A DNA stretch of 34,267 nucleotides from NCBI GenBank assembly GCA_903864375.1, contig CAIPFS010000426.1, positions 1 to 34,267 on the forward strand. Reading direction: 5' to 3'. The notes beneath the pieces were generated by a model. That model was not told the origin of the DNA and made no database searches. It saw only the letters and a list, made by a program, of their open reading frames with translations. Positions 17,232-26,485 of the stretch are shown here, in pieces (position 1 is the first letter of the stretch; each line of letters opens with the position of its first letter). Both the position numbers and the translations under genes were made by a program. This DNA is from an uncultured Verrucomicrobiota bacterium (lineage in GTDB: Bacteria > Verrucomicrobiota > Verrucomicrobiia > Limisphaerales > UBA9464).

Positions 17232-18098
17232 ATGCGGCTCGAAATCTCCCATCAGACCCACTACGTCTATGCCCAACCGGTCCGGGAGAGCTCGAATGAC
17301 CTTCGTCTTAGGCCGGTGTCCAACGAGCATCAAACGGTCGAATGGCATGAATTGCAGGTCCGCCCCCAGGCCCTACTGCGGTCCTACGAGGATTTTTACG
17401 CCAACACCGTTCATCACTTTGAAGTCCATGCACCTCATTCCGAACTCTTCATTGAGAGCCGCTGTCGGGTGGTGACCAATCTCCGGAATTTTCTGGACCC
17501 CGGAGCCACGCCGGCTCCGATGACCCGCCGGAGTGAGTGCGTCCGCATGGAGCGCTGTTTTGATTATCTGCAGGACAGCAGCTACGTGAAGCTTTCACCC
17601 CACCTCTGGCGGTTGGCACTGGACGCCACCGACGGACAGACGGACATGTGGCAGGCGGCTCAAGTCCTGAATCGATTCGTTCAGTCGCATTTGATCTACA
17701 CCCCATCGGCCACAACCGCGCTGACTTCCGCGGACGAAGCGCTCGAGAGGCGTGTGGGAGTATGCCAGGATTTCGCCCACATTTTGATCGGTCTCTGCCG
17801 TTCCATTCAGTTGCCGGCACTTTATGTGAGTGGGTATTTCTTTACGCCGGGGGTTCAGGCGAGCCATGCCTGGGTCGAGGTCTACATTCCGGATGTCGGC
17901 TGGCGGGCGCTCGACCCGACCCATGCCTGGCAGCCGGACGAGCGTTACGTCAAAACGGCGGTGGGAAGGGATTATGCCGATGTCGCCCCGACACGGGGAC
18001 ACTACAAGGGAACGGTGCAACGAACCATTCGAGTGGACGTGACGGTGAACGAAGTTCCCCCGGATTCAGCGGAGGATCACGCCGTTCAAGGCGTTTGA
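17232..18098 (+). CDS. Transglutaminase-like domain protein
   Basis: MRLEISHQTHYVYAQPVRESSNDLRLRP N-terminal domain; core GVCQDFAHILIGLCRS (Cys), GVQASHAWVEVYIPDVGWRALDPTHAW (His, Asp). Confidence 0.93.
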   Translation: MRLEISHQTHYVYAQPVRESSNDLRLRPVSNEHQTVEWHELQVRPQALLRSYEDFYANTVHHFEVHAPHSELFIESRCRVVTNLRNFLDPGATPAPMTRRSECVRMERCFDYLQDSSYVKLSPHLWRLALDATDGQTDMWQAAQVLNRFVQSHLIYTPSATTALTSADEALERRVGVCQDFAHILIGLCRSIQLPALYVSGYFFTPGVQASHAWVEVYIPDVGWRALDPTHAWQPDERYVKTAVGRDYADVAPTRGHYKGTVQRTIRVDVTVNEVPPDSAEDHAVQGV

Positions 18099-21000
18099 AG
18101 GGCTGGCTTCGGGCCTGCATGTTCGCGCAGGTGTCGACCCGTGTGACTTTCCGCACATTGGGCAACGACTTCAGGAGGGCCGGCAACCACCACTCGTCCC
18201 CCTTGATCTCCCGCATCCGGACCCAGGTCCACCACCCAGTCGGCGGCGTGAATGACATCGAGATTGTGCTCAATCACCACCACGCTGTGTCCGGCATCGG
18301 TCAGTCGCTGGAAGACCGCCAGGAGCACCCGGACGTCGTCGAAATGAAGTCCCGTCGTGGGTTCGTCGAAGAGAAACAATGTTGATTTGGGGGCCGGGGG
18401 GGGCGTCGGGCCGCGGGTTTTGTCTTTTAATCGACGCACCGCGATTTCTGCCGCCGCCGCCGTTGGAATGGAATGGGCAAAGGCGGTGCTGTCGGGGCCG
18501 GTGAGGTGGCTGACCAGTTTCAGCCGCTGGCTCTCGCCGCCGCTTAAAGTGTTGATCGGTTGACCCACCCGGAGGTAGCCGAGGCCCACCTCCACCAGCA
18601 GGCGCAACTTGTCCATGGCCTTGCGGGCCGCCTTGGAGCTGGAATAAACCTCCAGAAACCGCACGGCATCCTCGATGGTGGCTTCGAGAAAATCGGCAAT
18701 GCTCCAGGACACAGGTGTCGTGCCGGGCCCGTTTCCGCGAATTCTAACTTCCAGAATATGCTCGCGATAGCGCCGACCGGCGCAAACCGGGCACCGGATG
18801 TAGATATCGCTGAGAAACTGCATCTCGATCTTTTCGAATCCCGCCCCCCGGCATCGTTCACATTGGCCGCTCTTGGAATTGAAACTGAACGCGCTGGACT
18901 CCATGCCGCGGGCTTGTGCCTCGGGGGAGGCGGCGAATACATCGCGGATGTCTTCAAACGCCCCGACATAAACCGCTGGATTGGAGCGCGGGGTGCGCCC
19001 GAGGGGCGTCTGGTCGACGAGAATCACCCGGTCCAGCGTTTCGCCGCCCGTCATAACTGCCGCACCGACGTTCGGAGAGTCTGGTTCCGACTCTTCATCG
19101 GATGCGTCATCGGCCTCGGCTGCAGAGCCTTCCGGGGAATCGGTCGCCGACAGCCGTGCATGGAGGAGGGGGAGCAGAACATCGCGCAACAAGGTGGTCT
19201 TGCCGGACCCGCTGACGCCGGTCAGGGCAACCAATCGACCCAACGGGATGTCCACGGCCACGTCCTGTAGGTTATGGGCATGGGCATGCCGGATGGAGAG
19301 CCACTCTTCCGGTGTTGGTCGTCCCTCCACCGGCCTCCCCGTCGGGCGCCGTGGCGGAGCGGGAATCCGTCGCCGATCCGTGAGATAATCCGCGGTCAGC
19401 GAACCGGTGGCTGATTTCAGGGCGGACGGGGGACCTTGAAAGACGAGATGCCCCCCGGTCTCTCCATGTCCGGGCCCCAGATCGATAATCTGGTCGGCGG
19501 CCAGAATGATCGACGCCTCATGTTCCACCACGACCACGGTATTGCCCGTATCACGCAAGCGGCGAAGGATTTGGATCAGCCGTCCCGTATCCCTCGGATG
19601 AAGTCCCACGCTGGGTTCGTCGAGGACAAATAATGCCTGAACCAGTCGGGTCCCCAGGCAGGTGGTCAGATTGACCCGCTCGGTTTCGCCACCGCTCAGT
19701 GTCCGGGTGGGCCGGTCCAGCGTGAGGTAGCCCAAGCCAACCTCCTCGAGGTATCCGAGACGGGTCTCGACTTCCCCCAACACCACACCGAGGGGGTCGG
19801 TTCGGGCCGAATGTTGGGAGGCCATTCGGCGAATCAAGGCCAGCGAATCACGAATGGGCAGCTGGTAAAAGTCGGCGATGGTGAGGGAGGCACCCGGAAG
19901 GGCGGACGGTTCGGAGGGGCCGGTGGGGAGTCGGAAGAGCAACGAATCGGGATTAAACCGTTTCCCGTGGCACTCGGGGCAGAGACGGTAGGACCGGTAG
20001 CGGGAGAGGAGGACCCGCACGTGCATTTTGTAGGCATTGCCCTCCAGCCATTTGAAATAGCCCTTCACTCCGTACCAGGAATGGGGCCATTCCCTTCCAT
20101 CCTCGCCATGCCCTGGCTCTCCCTCCATCACCCATCGTTGATGGTCGGGATTGAGCTGCCGGAAGGGGACATGGAGCGGGATGCCGTGACGTTTGGCCAT
20201 CCGGACCATGTCGGTCTGGCACTCGGCGCTCACGCCGGTCTGCCACGGGCGAACGGCCCCTTCCGCGAGCGTCTTGCCGGGGTCTGGAATGGCCAGCGAC
20301 GGATCAATGGAAATAACTCGTCCGAAACCTCGACAGGCGGGGCAGGCCCCCTGGGGATGATTGAAGGAGAAGAGCGCCGGCGTCGGTTCGCGATAGTCCA
20401 CCTGGCATTGGGCGCAGTGAAAACCGGAACTGAAACGCCGTCCCGTCCCCGGGGTCGAACCCTCCAGAAGATAAACCGCAGGTGGCCGCGCCCAAAGGCA
20501 TACGCCTGTTCGCAGGCTTCCACAAACCGGGCCCGATTGGATAAAGAGAGCCGGACCCGGTCGGTGATGACCACCAACCGGGCGGGCACCGGACTCAGCA
20601 GCGCCATGGCCTCGTCGATGCGAACCGCTCTTTTGTCCAGCAGCAGGCGCTGAAATCCCTGCTGGTTGAGCAGGGCGATTTGTTCGTCGAGCCCGAGCTT
20701 TTCTGACAACGGCAACTCGAACGTGATCAGCGCCTCTGCGCCCGCAGCCTGGGAATCCAGAGACAGTGATTCCCAGATGAGCTGGGGTGATTCCCGGCGA
20801 ACAGGCTGAGAACAGTGCCGGCAATGGAGCTGGGACAGGTGCGGCCACACCATTTTCATGTAGTCGCAGATTTCGGTCATGGTTCCGACCGTACTGCGGG
20901 TGGTCCGCACCGCGTTGCGCTGCTCGATGGCGATGGCCGGGGGAATGTTTTCAATCCGGTCCACCGCCGGTTTGTCCATCCGGTCAAAAAACTGACGGGC

Positions 21001-21276
21001 GTACGGGGTGAACGTCTCGATGTAACGGCGCTGGCCCTCGGCGTAGAGGGTCTCGAAGGCCAGCGAGCTTTTCCCCGAGCCACTGAGGCCGGTGATGACG
21101 ATCCATTTTCCCAGGGGAAGATTGAGATCGAAGTTTTTGAGATTGTTCTGCCGGACTCCCCACAACCGGATCTCCCGCGGCGATGGGGCCTCCGGGATTC
21201 CGGCGGCCTTCGGCAACGTTGCGCCGACCTGCTTGACCACAATGGCCTTCGGTCGCTGGGCGGGAGTCCGGGGCAT
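18086..21276 (-). CDS. uvrA: Excinuclease ABC subunit A; reading frame broken once near 20470-20490
   Basis: N-terminal part (ORF 20230-21348): LWGVRQNNLKNFDLNLPLGKWIVITGLSGSGKSSLAFETLYAEGQRRYIETFTPYARQF. Remainder (ORF 18086-20848 from about 20480 down): FHCAQCQVDYREPTPALFSFNHPQGACPAC, TLSGGETERVNLT, GVSGSGKTTLL, INTLSGGESQRLKL, LFLFDEPTTGLHFDDV. Start at 21276 (MPRTPAQRP) avoids overlap with the glutaredoxin gene. Confidence 0.9.
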
Positions 21277-21314
21277 GGAGGGGGTGGAAACTGATAATCG
21301 GTCGGAGACCGATT

Positions 21315-21575
21315 TCAGACCTTGGGACTGAACCCGTGTTGACGCCACCAGGGAATGAGTTCGTCCACTCCAAAATCAGCCAGGAGTTCTCCGTCCACGT
21401 CCAGGGACGGGGCCTTGGATTGGCCGGTCAGTTGGTGCATTTCAGCGCGGGCTTTGGGATCGCGAATGACGTCGAGCGTTTCATGGGGTACGTCGTGCGC
21501 ACTCAACCACTCCTGGACCTCCTCGCACCAGGGACAGCCCGGCTTGATAAACAGACGGATGGAGTTCGGTTTCAT
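21315..21575 (-). CDS. Glutaredoxin family protein
   Basis: MKPNSIRLFIKPGCPWCEEVQEWLSAHDVPHETLDVIRDPKARAEMHQLTGQSKAPSLDVDGELLADFG: CPWC active site and a Ser-Lys-Ala-Pro stretch at the cis-Pro position. Confidence 0.92.
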   Translation of the reverse strand: MKPNSIRLFIKPGCPWCEEVQEWLSAHDVPHETLDVIRDPKARAEMHQLTGQSKAPSLDVDGELLADFGVDELIPWWRQHGFSPKV

Positions 21576-21617
21576 GAGGTGTGTGGCAATCGATCCATGA
21601 GCTGAAGGAACCCAGAG

Positions 21618-22628
21618 TTATTTTCCGTGCCCGGTCTCGAGGTGGGCGGCAAGGACGTCCCGTCCGAAATCGCCCTGGAACTCCCTCCAGACCGCATGGA
21701 TATGATTCGCATCATTCTGCGTGTTGTCATATTCGAAAAGGAAGGTGGCTCCCTGCAGTCGGTAGTAGTGCCTCTCACCCCGCTTCAGCCCACCAGCCCA
21801 GACAAAATGGATGGAGTCGATGCCGGCCTTCTCAATGCGGGCGAAATCGGCGTCGGCCAATTCTCCGCGGAGCCGTCCCAGATACTCCCGCAGCAGGCGA
21901 ACGGCCAATTCCTTTTGTTTTGCGTCCAGACGCCCCAACGGCAGACCGATGGTCGGAAGCGGTTCGACCTTTCGTGCGGCCAGGGTGAGGACGTCATCCG
22001 GAGCCTTGGGGTCGGTGACGGCCAGATTTCGTTGTTCGTCATTGAGGGAAGTGACCAGTTCCCGACCGAGGTCTTCCTCCGCCGCAAGCACACGCACACC
22101 CGCTCGCGGGCCTGAACGGACCTCGCCGGGATTGGTCCCGAGGAAGCTGGGGGTGGCTCCGACGACCTCACCGTGATTCAGTGTGAAATTGACCGAGAGG
22201 TGATGACCTTCAACCCGCCAGCCCCAAGTCCCTGTGGTTGAGGGATCTCCGAAGATGCTCACGTAGTACAATTCGGGATCGCGGGGAAAGCGGCGCGTCG
22301 GTCCCTCCATCTCCTGGAGGATTTGTTCCAGGCTCATGATGGTCACGGCCTTCACGTAGCCCCGCTGGCTGAGTCCGGTCGAAAGCAATCCGTAGGCAAG
22401 ATGACGCTGGGCGGAAGTCATCTCCTTCAGGGGCAGGCCTTTCCGGTCCTTGGGAATGAAATGCCAGTTTTCCCGTTCATCTGCATCGAAGGCGAACGTG
22501 GCCTGGCTCCGCTGGGTATCGCTCAACGCCGCGATGAACTGATGTGCCGCTGTGGTCATTTCGTCGCCGGGTGTAGCCCCGAGGCGCAAGGCCATGCCGA
22601 CGAGGCACAGCAGGTGGGTGAACTTCAT
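21618..22628 (-). CDS. DUF3500-like secreted protein
   Basis: Signal peptide MKFTHLLCLVGMALRLGA; FAFDADERENWHFIPKDRKGLPLKEMTSAQRHLAYGLLSTGLSQRGY; YYVSIFGDPSTTGTWGWRVEGHHLSVNFTL; FEYDNTQNDANHIHAVWREFQGDFG. Confidence 0.82.
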   Translation of the reverse strand: MKFTHLLCLVGMALRLGATPGDEMTTAAHQFIAALSDTQRSQATFAFDADERENWHFIPKDRKGLPLKEMTSAQRHLAYGLLSTGLSQRGYVKAVTIMSLEQILQEMEGPTRRFPRDPELYYVSIFGDPSTTGTWGWRVEGHHLSVNFTLNHGEVVGATPSFLGTNPGEVRSGPRAGVRVLAAEEDLGRELVTSLNDEQRNLAVTDPKAPDDVLTLAARKVEPLPTIGLPLGRLDAKQKELAVRLLREYLGRLRGELADADFARIEKAGIDSIHFVWAGGLKRGERHYYRLQGATFLFEYDNTQNDANHIHAVWREFQGDFGRDVLAAHLETGHGK

Positions 22629-22739
22629 ATTCAAGGCTGACCTCATCGTCGGACGGTTCCCAAGCAAAAAAGACAAGAGTTCCGCCGCAGCGGGTGACGG
22701 TTCTTGCGGGAGACCCGTCCATCGGCAAGGATTTCCCTG

Positions 22740-23528
22740 GTGAAGGTCTTGTTCATTGGAGATGTGGTGGGGCAGCCGGGACGAAAAGCCGTCCAGCAAT
22801 TGCTTCCTGGATTGCGAGCCCGCTGGGAGCTGGAGTGCGTGATCGCCAATGGTGAAAACTCCGCCCATGGTGCCGGCATCACCCATTCAACGGCCCAGGA
22901 GTTGTTGAATTCCGGAGTCGATGTCATCACCTCCGGGGACCATGTCTGGGATCAAAAGGAGGCGGCAGCCCTCCTGGCCGGGGAGCCCCGCTGTCTCCGC
23001 CCCCTCAATTACCCGCCGGGTATTCCGGGCAACGGCAGCTTTATCATTGCGCGCCCCGGGCGGCTGCCGCTCGCCATCCTGAATTTGCAGGGCCGCACGT
23101 TCATTGCCGCTCACGAGAACCCGTTCCTGGTGGCGGAAGCGGAAGTTGCCCGATTGCGACAGTTGACTCCGAATATTCTGGTCGATTTTCACGCCGAGGC
23201 GACCTCGGAAAAAGTCGCAATGGGATGGATGCTGGATGGTCAGGTGAGTGCCGTGATCGGCACCCATACCCATATTCAAACAGCCGATGAACGCATCCTC
23301 CCCAACGGCACCGCCTGTCTGACGGACGCCGGATGCACCGGCGGACAGGGCGGAGTTCTGGGTCGCGAATGGGCACCTGTGGTTCATCGCTACCGCACCG
23401 GCCTGCCGCAACGGTTCGGAATCTGCGAGACCGACGTCCAATTGCAGGGTTGCGTCATCGACATTGACGATGCCACCGGCAAGGCCCGGTCCATTCACCG
23501 CGTCATTGAAAAACTTTCCCCGAACTGA
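22740..23528 (+). CDS. YmdB/TIGR00282-type metallophosphoesterase
   Basis: (GTG)KVLFIGDVVGQPGRKAVQQLLPGLR, VIANGENSAHGAGIT, ITSGDHVWDQKE, DFHAEATSEKVAMGWMLDGQVSAVIGTHTHIQTADERILPNGTACLTDAGCTGG. An ATG at 22704 is an alternative, longer start. Confidence 0.92.
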   Translation: MKVLFIGDVVGQPGRKAVQQLLPGLRARWELECVIANGENSAHGAGITHSTAQELLNSGVDVITSGDHVWDQKEAAALLAGEPRCLRPLNYPPGIPGNGSFIIARPGRLPLAILNLQGRTFIAAHENPFLVAEAEVARLRQLTPNILVDFHAEATSEKVAMGWMLDGQVSAVIGTHTHIQTADERILPNGTACLTDAGCTGGQGGVLGREWAPVVHRYRTGLPQRFGICETDVQLQGCVIDIDDATGKARSIHRVIEKLSPN

Positions 23529-23572
23529 ACTCCATCGTCGGGGGTATTCCGGATCCCATTCAACCTTCATCC

Positions 23573-25003
23573 ATGGCGCGCTCGGCTCAATCTCAGTGGG
23601 ACTTCGGGGAACAACCGACTCCGGCGGCCCCGGCCCCGGTCGCAGAAGTGCGCAAGGTGTGGTCGGTCGGGGAGTTCACCCAACGGATTAAGCGGGCTGT
23701 GGAACGGGATTTCTCCACCGTTTGGGTGAGCGGGGAAGTCTCGAATCTTCGTTCCCAGCCCTCCGGTCATCTTTACTTTGTTCTCAAGGACGCCCAGGCC
23801 CAGTTGAACTGTGTGTTGTTTCGCGGACAGGCTGCCCCGGACCGGCAGCAGCTCCGGGACGGCGTACAGGTGACGCTCGGGGGTGATCTGACCGTTTATG
23901 AATCGCGCGGTCAGTATCAGTTGCGGGTGACCCATTTTGAGTTGCAGGGGGCTGGTGCCCTGCATGCGGCTTTTGAGCGGCTGAAGGCGCGACTGACGGC
24001 GGAGGGACTGTTTGATCCCGGCCGGAAGCGGCCCATCCCACGCTATCCCCGGCGTCTGGGAATCGTCACATCGTCGTCGGCAGCCGCCCTTCGGGATGTC
24101 CTGCATGTGTTGTCGCGCCGGGCCGGCGGCATGGAGGTGGTTCTTGCGGCCTGCCGGGTGCAGGGCAGGGGGGCCGAGGTCGAAATTGCCGTGGCCTTGA
24201 ACCGGCTCAATGCGTGGTCTTCAAGCCACGAGCCGTTGGATGTGATTCTGGTGACACGGGGCGGCGGTTCGTTGGAGGACCTCTGGTGTTTCAACGAGGA
24301 GGTCGTTGCCCGGGCCATCGTCCGCTCCCAGGTTCCTGTCATTTCGGCCGTGGGACACGAGATTGATTTTACGATTGCGGATTTTGCCGCGGATTTGCGG
24401 GCCGCAACCCCGAGTGCAGCGGCGGAATTGCTCACCGAGGGGTACATGGCTGCCGCGGAGTCCGTGACGCGGGCGGGTCGCCGACTCCAGCAATGGACGA
24501 GGAATCAAATCCAGCTGCGTCAATCCGGGGTGTCTGCTGCCGTGCGTCGATTGAATCGGGGTCATCCGCAACGGGCGGTGGAAGCCCAGGGGCAGGCCCT
24601 GGATGACCTGCGGGAACGATTGAAGCTGGCAGCCTCGAGGGCTCTTGAGGATCGGCGCTCCGAGTTGGAGGGATGGGTCCGGCGGTCCCTGGCAGTGCGT
24701 CCCAGGGCCCTGATGAATCGTGTCCGGGATCGTCTGGCTGATTTGAGACGCCGTCAGTCGGCGGCATCCGCCGCCGTGCTGGGTGCCCACCGATCCAACC
24801 TGCGCCGGTTGAACGATTCCCTTCGAATCTTATCCCCCGATCAGGTGCTTGAGCGCGGTTACTCGATCACCCTGGACACCCAGACGGGGAACGTGATTCG
24901 CCGTGCGGAATCCCTGGCTCCCGGGCAGCGACTGCGGACGCGGCTCGCGCGGGGGACCTTCGAGTCGACGGTGGCGGTGACTCAGTCCGATTCAGCAGCG
25001 TGA
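23573..25003 (+). CDS. xseA: Exodeoxyribonuclease VII large subunit
   Basis: VWSVGEFTQRIKRAVERDFSTVWVSGEVSNLRSQPSGHLYFVLKDAQAQLNCVLFRG (OB-fold); RRLGIVTSSSAAALRDVLHVLSRR; VILVTRGGGSLEDLWCFNEEVVARAI; VISAVGHEIDFTIADFAADLRAATPSAAAEL. Confidence 0.96.
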   Translation: MARSAQSQWDFGEQPTPAAPAPVAEVRKVWSVGEFTQRIKRAVERDFSTVWVSGEVSNLRSQPSGHLYFVLKDAQAQLNCVLFRGQAAPDRQQLRDGVQVTLGGDLTVYESRGQYQLRVTHFELQGAGALHAAFERLKARLTAEGLFDPGRKRPIPRYPRRLGIVTSSSAAALRDVLHVLSRRAGGMEVVLAACRVQGRGAEVEIAVALNRLNAWSSSHEPLDVILVTRGGGSLEDLWCFNEEVVARAIVRSQVPVISAVGHEIDFTIADFAADLRAATPSAAAELLTEGYMAAAESVTRAGRRLQQWTRNQIQLRQSGVSAAVRRLNRGHPQRAVEAQGQALDDLRERLKLAASRALEDRRSELEGWVRRSLAVRPRALMNRVRDRLADLRRRQSAASAAVLGAHRSNLRRLNDSLRILSPDQVLERGYSITLDTQTGNVIRRAESLAPGQRLRTRLARGTFESTVAVTQSDSAA

Positions 25004-25698
25004 ACCGTGTCCCGCAGCCGCGCCAATTCCCGACTCTGGCTGGAGATGGTGCGTTGAAGCTCTGAAATCTCCCCGTGCGCCTCCGTCAGCCGGGATTCTG
25101 TGGTGATCAACCGGTGCAGCCATGAAAACGCCGGGTTGTCAGGAGAGTTGGTGACCAGCCCGTTGAGAAATTCGTCGTGTGTCAGGTCGGCTTCCGTCAG
25201 AAGGCTCGGAAAGTCGCGCCCCGACGCCAGTCCAGCCAGCACCTGCCGGACCTTCCGCAACTGGGTGGTCGCACTGACAGCGACGGAAAAAATCTGGGTG
25301 TTGGTCAGATGTTTCACTCCGGCCAGAGGGTTTTCCACCGAGGGCGGACTGATCATCGGTTCAAACCGGGTAAAGAGGGACATCAGGCGCGTGCCGGAAG
25401 TCCTCATTTTAAACATGCCCCGGCGACGACTGCGATCCAGGCGGTTGTAATTGTGAAACTCCTCGAGGACGGCGTTGACTTCCTGAACCCGGGACGCCCG
25501 GCCCACGGCACGAATGGTCTCAAAATCCATCGCAAACAAGCGACGATGAAAGAGGTAGAACGGGAGCACCGCCAACAATCGGAACGGTTGAATCGTGGAG
25601 AGGAAAACCCTGCTTTCAAACTCCTCCGGACGACAGCGCCGGTGGGAGCAATAAGCGTCGCGAAAGCAGGTGAATCGTTGGACGGGCGATGATGCCAT
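24982..25698 (-). CDS. Protein of unknown function, paralog of the 25737-26435 product (copy A)
   Basis: 238 aa; CFRDAYCSHRRCRPEEFESRVFLSTIQ..., MDFETIRAVGRASRVQEVNAVLEEFHNYNRLDRSRRRGMFKMRTSGTRLMSLF; coiled-coil-like C-terminus. Confidence 0.82.
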   Translation of the reverse strand: MASSPVQRFTCFRDAYCSHRRCRPEEFESRVFLSTIQPFRLLAVLPFYLFHRRLFAMDFETIRAVGRASRVQEVNAVLEEFHNYNRLDRSRRRGMFKMRTSGTRLMSLFTRFEPMISPPSVENPLAGVKHLTNTQIFSVAVSATTQLRKVRQVLAGLASGRDFPSLLTEADLTHDEFLNGLVTNSPDNPAFSWLHRLITTESRLTEAHGEISELQRTISSQSRELARLRDTVHAAESD

Positions 25699-25736
25699 GA
25701 ATAGATGTAAAAAGTTTCGACTTCAGGAGTTCCCGT

Positions 25737-26435
25737 TTATTCCGGGAGCTGTCCCCGCTTTTCGAGCTCCAACACCCGCGCGGAAAGCTCCGCGGCCACC
25801 CGCGTCAACCTTTCGTTCTCCCTGCGAAGGGTGGAAAGCTCTTTCAGTTGCCCCAGATATTCCGTGAACCAAATCAGATCGGGCCTCCCCGGGGCTTGCG
25901 CTGCCACTAGATGCAGCAACTCCGTTTCCGTCCAACCGCTTTCGTTCAGCGCGTCAGACAGCCGACGCCCCTGAATGATATCGTCCCGGAACTTCCTAAG
26001 GCGGCGGATAGTAAGCGAACCCGGCTCTCGACTGTCAAGCGGGATGGCGCGAACGGGCAGCTCCGTTGGTGCGGTGGACTGGTATCCGATGACCATGGAA
26101 AGAAGAGGTTCGAGTCTCTTTCCCAGAAGATGACCCCGAATGCAAAGGTGAAGTGTCCCGCGTCGGAACCCCCGTTCCACTCCTCTCAAATTCTCAAATT
26201 CGTTGATGACGGACTCCAATTCCTCACTGGTTCGCGCTTGTCCTGCCGCTCGAATGGATTCCAGGTCTTTTTGAAAAAGAGACCGCTCCAGGACCCAGAA
26301 GACGAGAGCGAACGGCAGGACATGGAGCGGAAAACAATGCCAGACCACCTTCCGTTCGAAGGCGTCGCTCCGGCATCGGTAAACGGCGCAATAGGCTTCC
26401 CGCAAATTTTTGAATTGGGCCGGTTCCTTTCCCAT
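25737..26435 (-). CDS. Protein of unknown function, paralog of the 24982-25698 product (copy B)
   Basis: 232 aa; FKNLREAYCAVYRCRSDAFERKVVWHCFP..., KDLESIRAAGQARTSEELESVINEFENLRGVERGFRRGTLHLCIRGHLLGKRL; coiled-coil-like C-terminus LRRENERLTRVAAELSARVLELEKRG. Confidence 0.82.
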   Translation of the reverse strand: MGKEPAQFKNLREAYCAVYRCRSDAFERKVVWHCFPLHVLPFALVFWVLERSLFQKDLESIRAAGQARTSEELESVINEFENLRGVERGFRRGTLHLCIRGHLLGKRLEPLLSMVIGYQSTAPTELPVRAIPLDSREPGSLTIRRLRKFRDDIIQGRRLSDALNESGWTETELLHLVAAQAPGRPDLIWFTEYLGQLKELSTLRRENERLTRVAAELSARVLELEKRGQLPE

Positions 26436-26485
26436 CGACGCCTAGGTTAGCATCCCATGAGCCAAATCGGCAAATCGCAAGTTTG

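Noticed and set aside
20470-20490. Programmed -1 ribosomal frameshift in uvrA
   Set aside because: No X-XXY-YYZ slippery heptamer in the right phase at CUG-CGG-UUU-AUC. A single missing G explains the data more simply, though reads are needed to decide.
20490-20848. N-terminal part of the 920-aa uvrA ORF as annotated (starting at 20848)
   Set aside because: This stretch is the wrong frame opposite the real UvrA coding frame (ORF 20230-21348). It becomes UvrA-like only from about 20480 downward.
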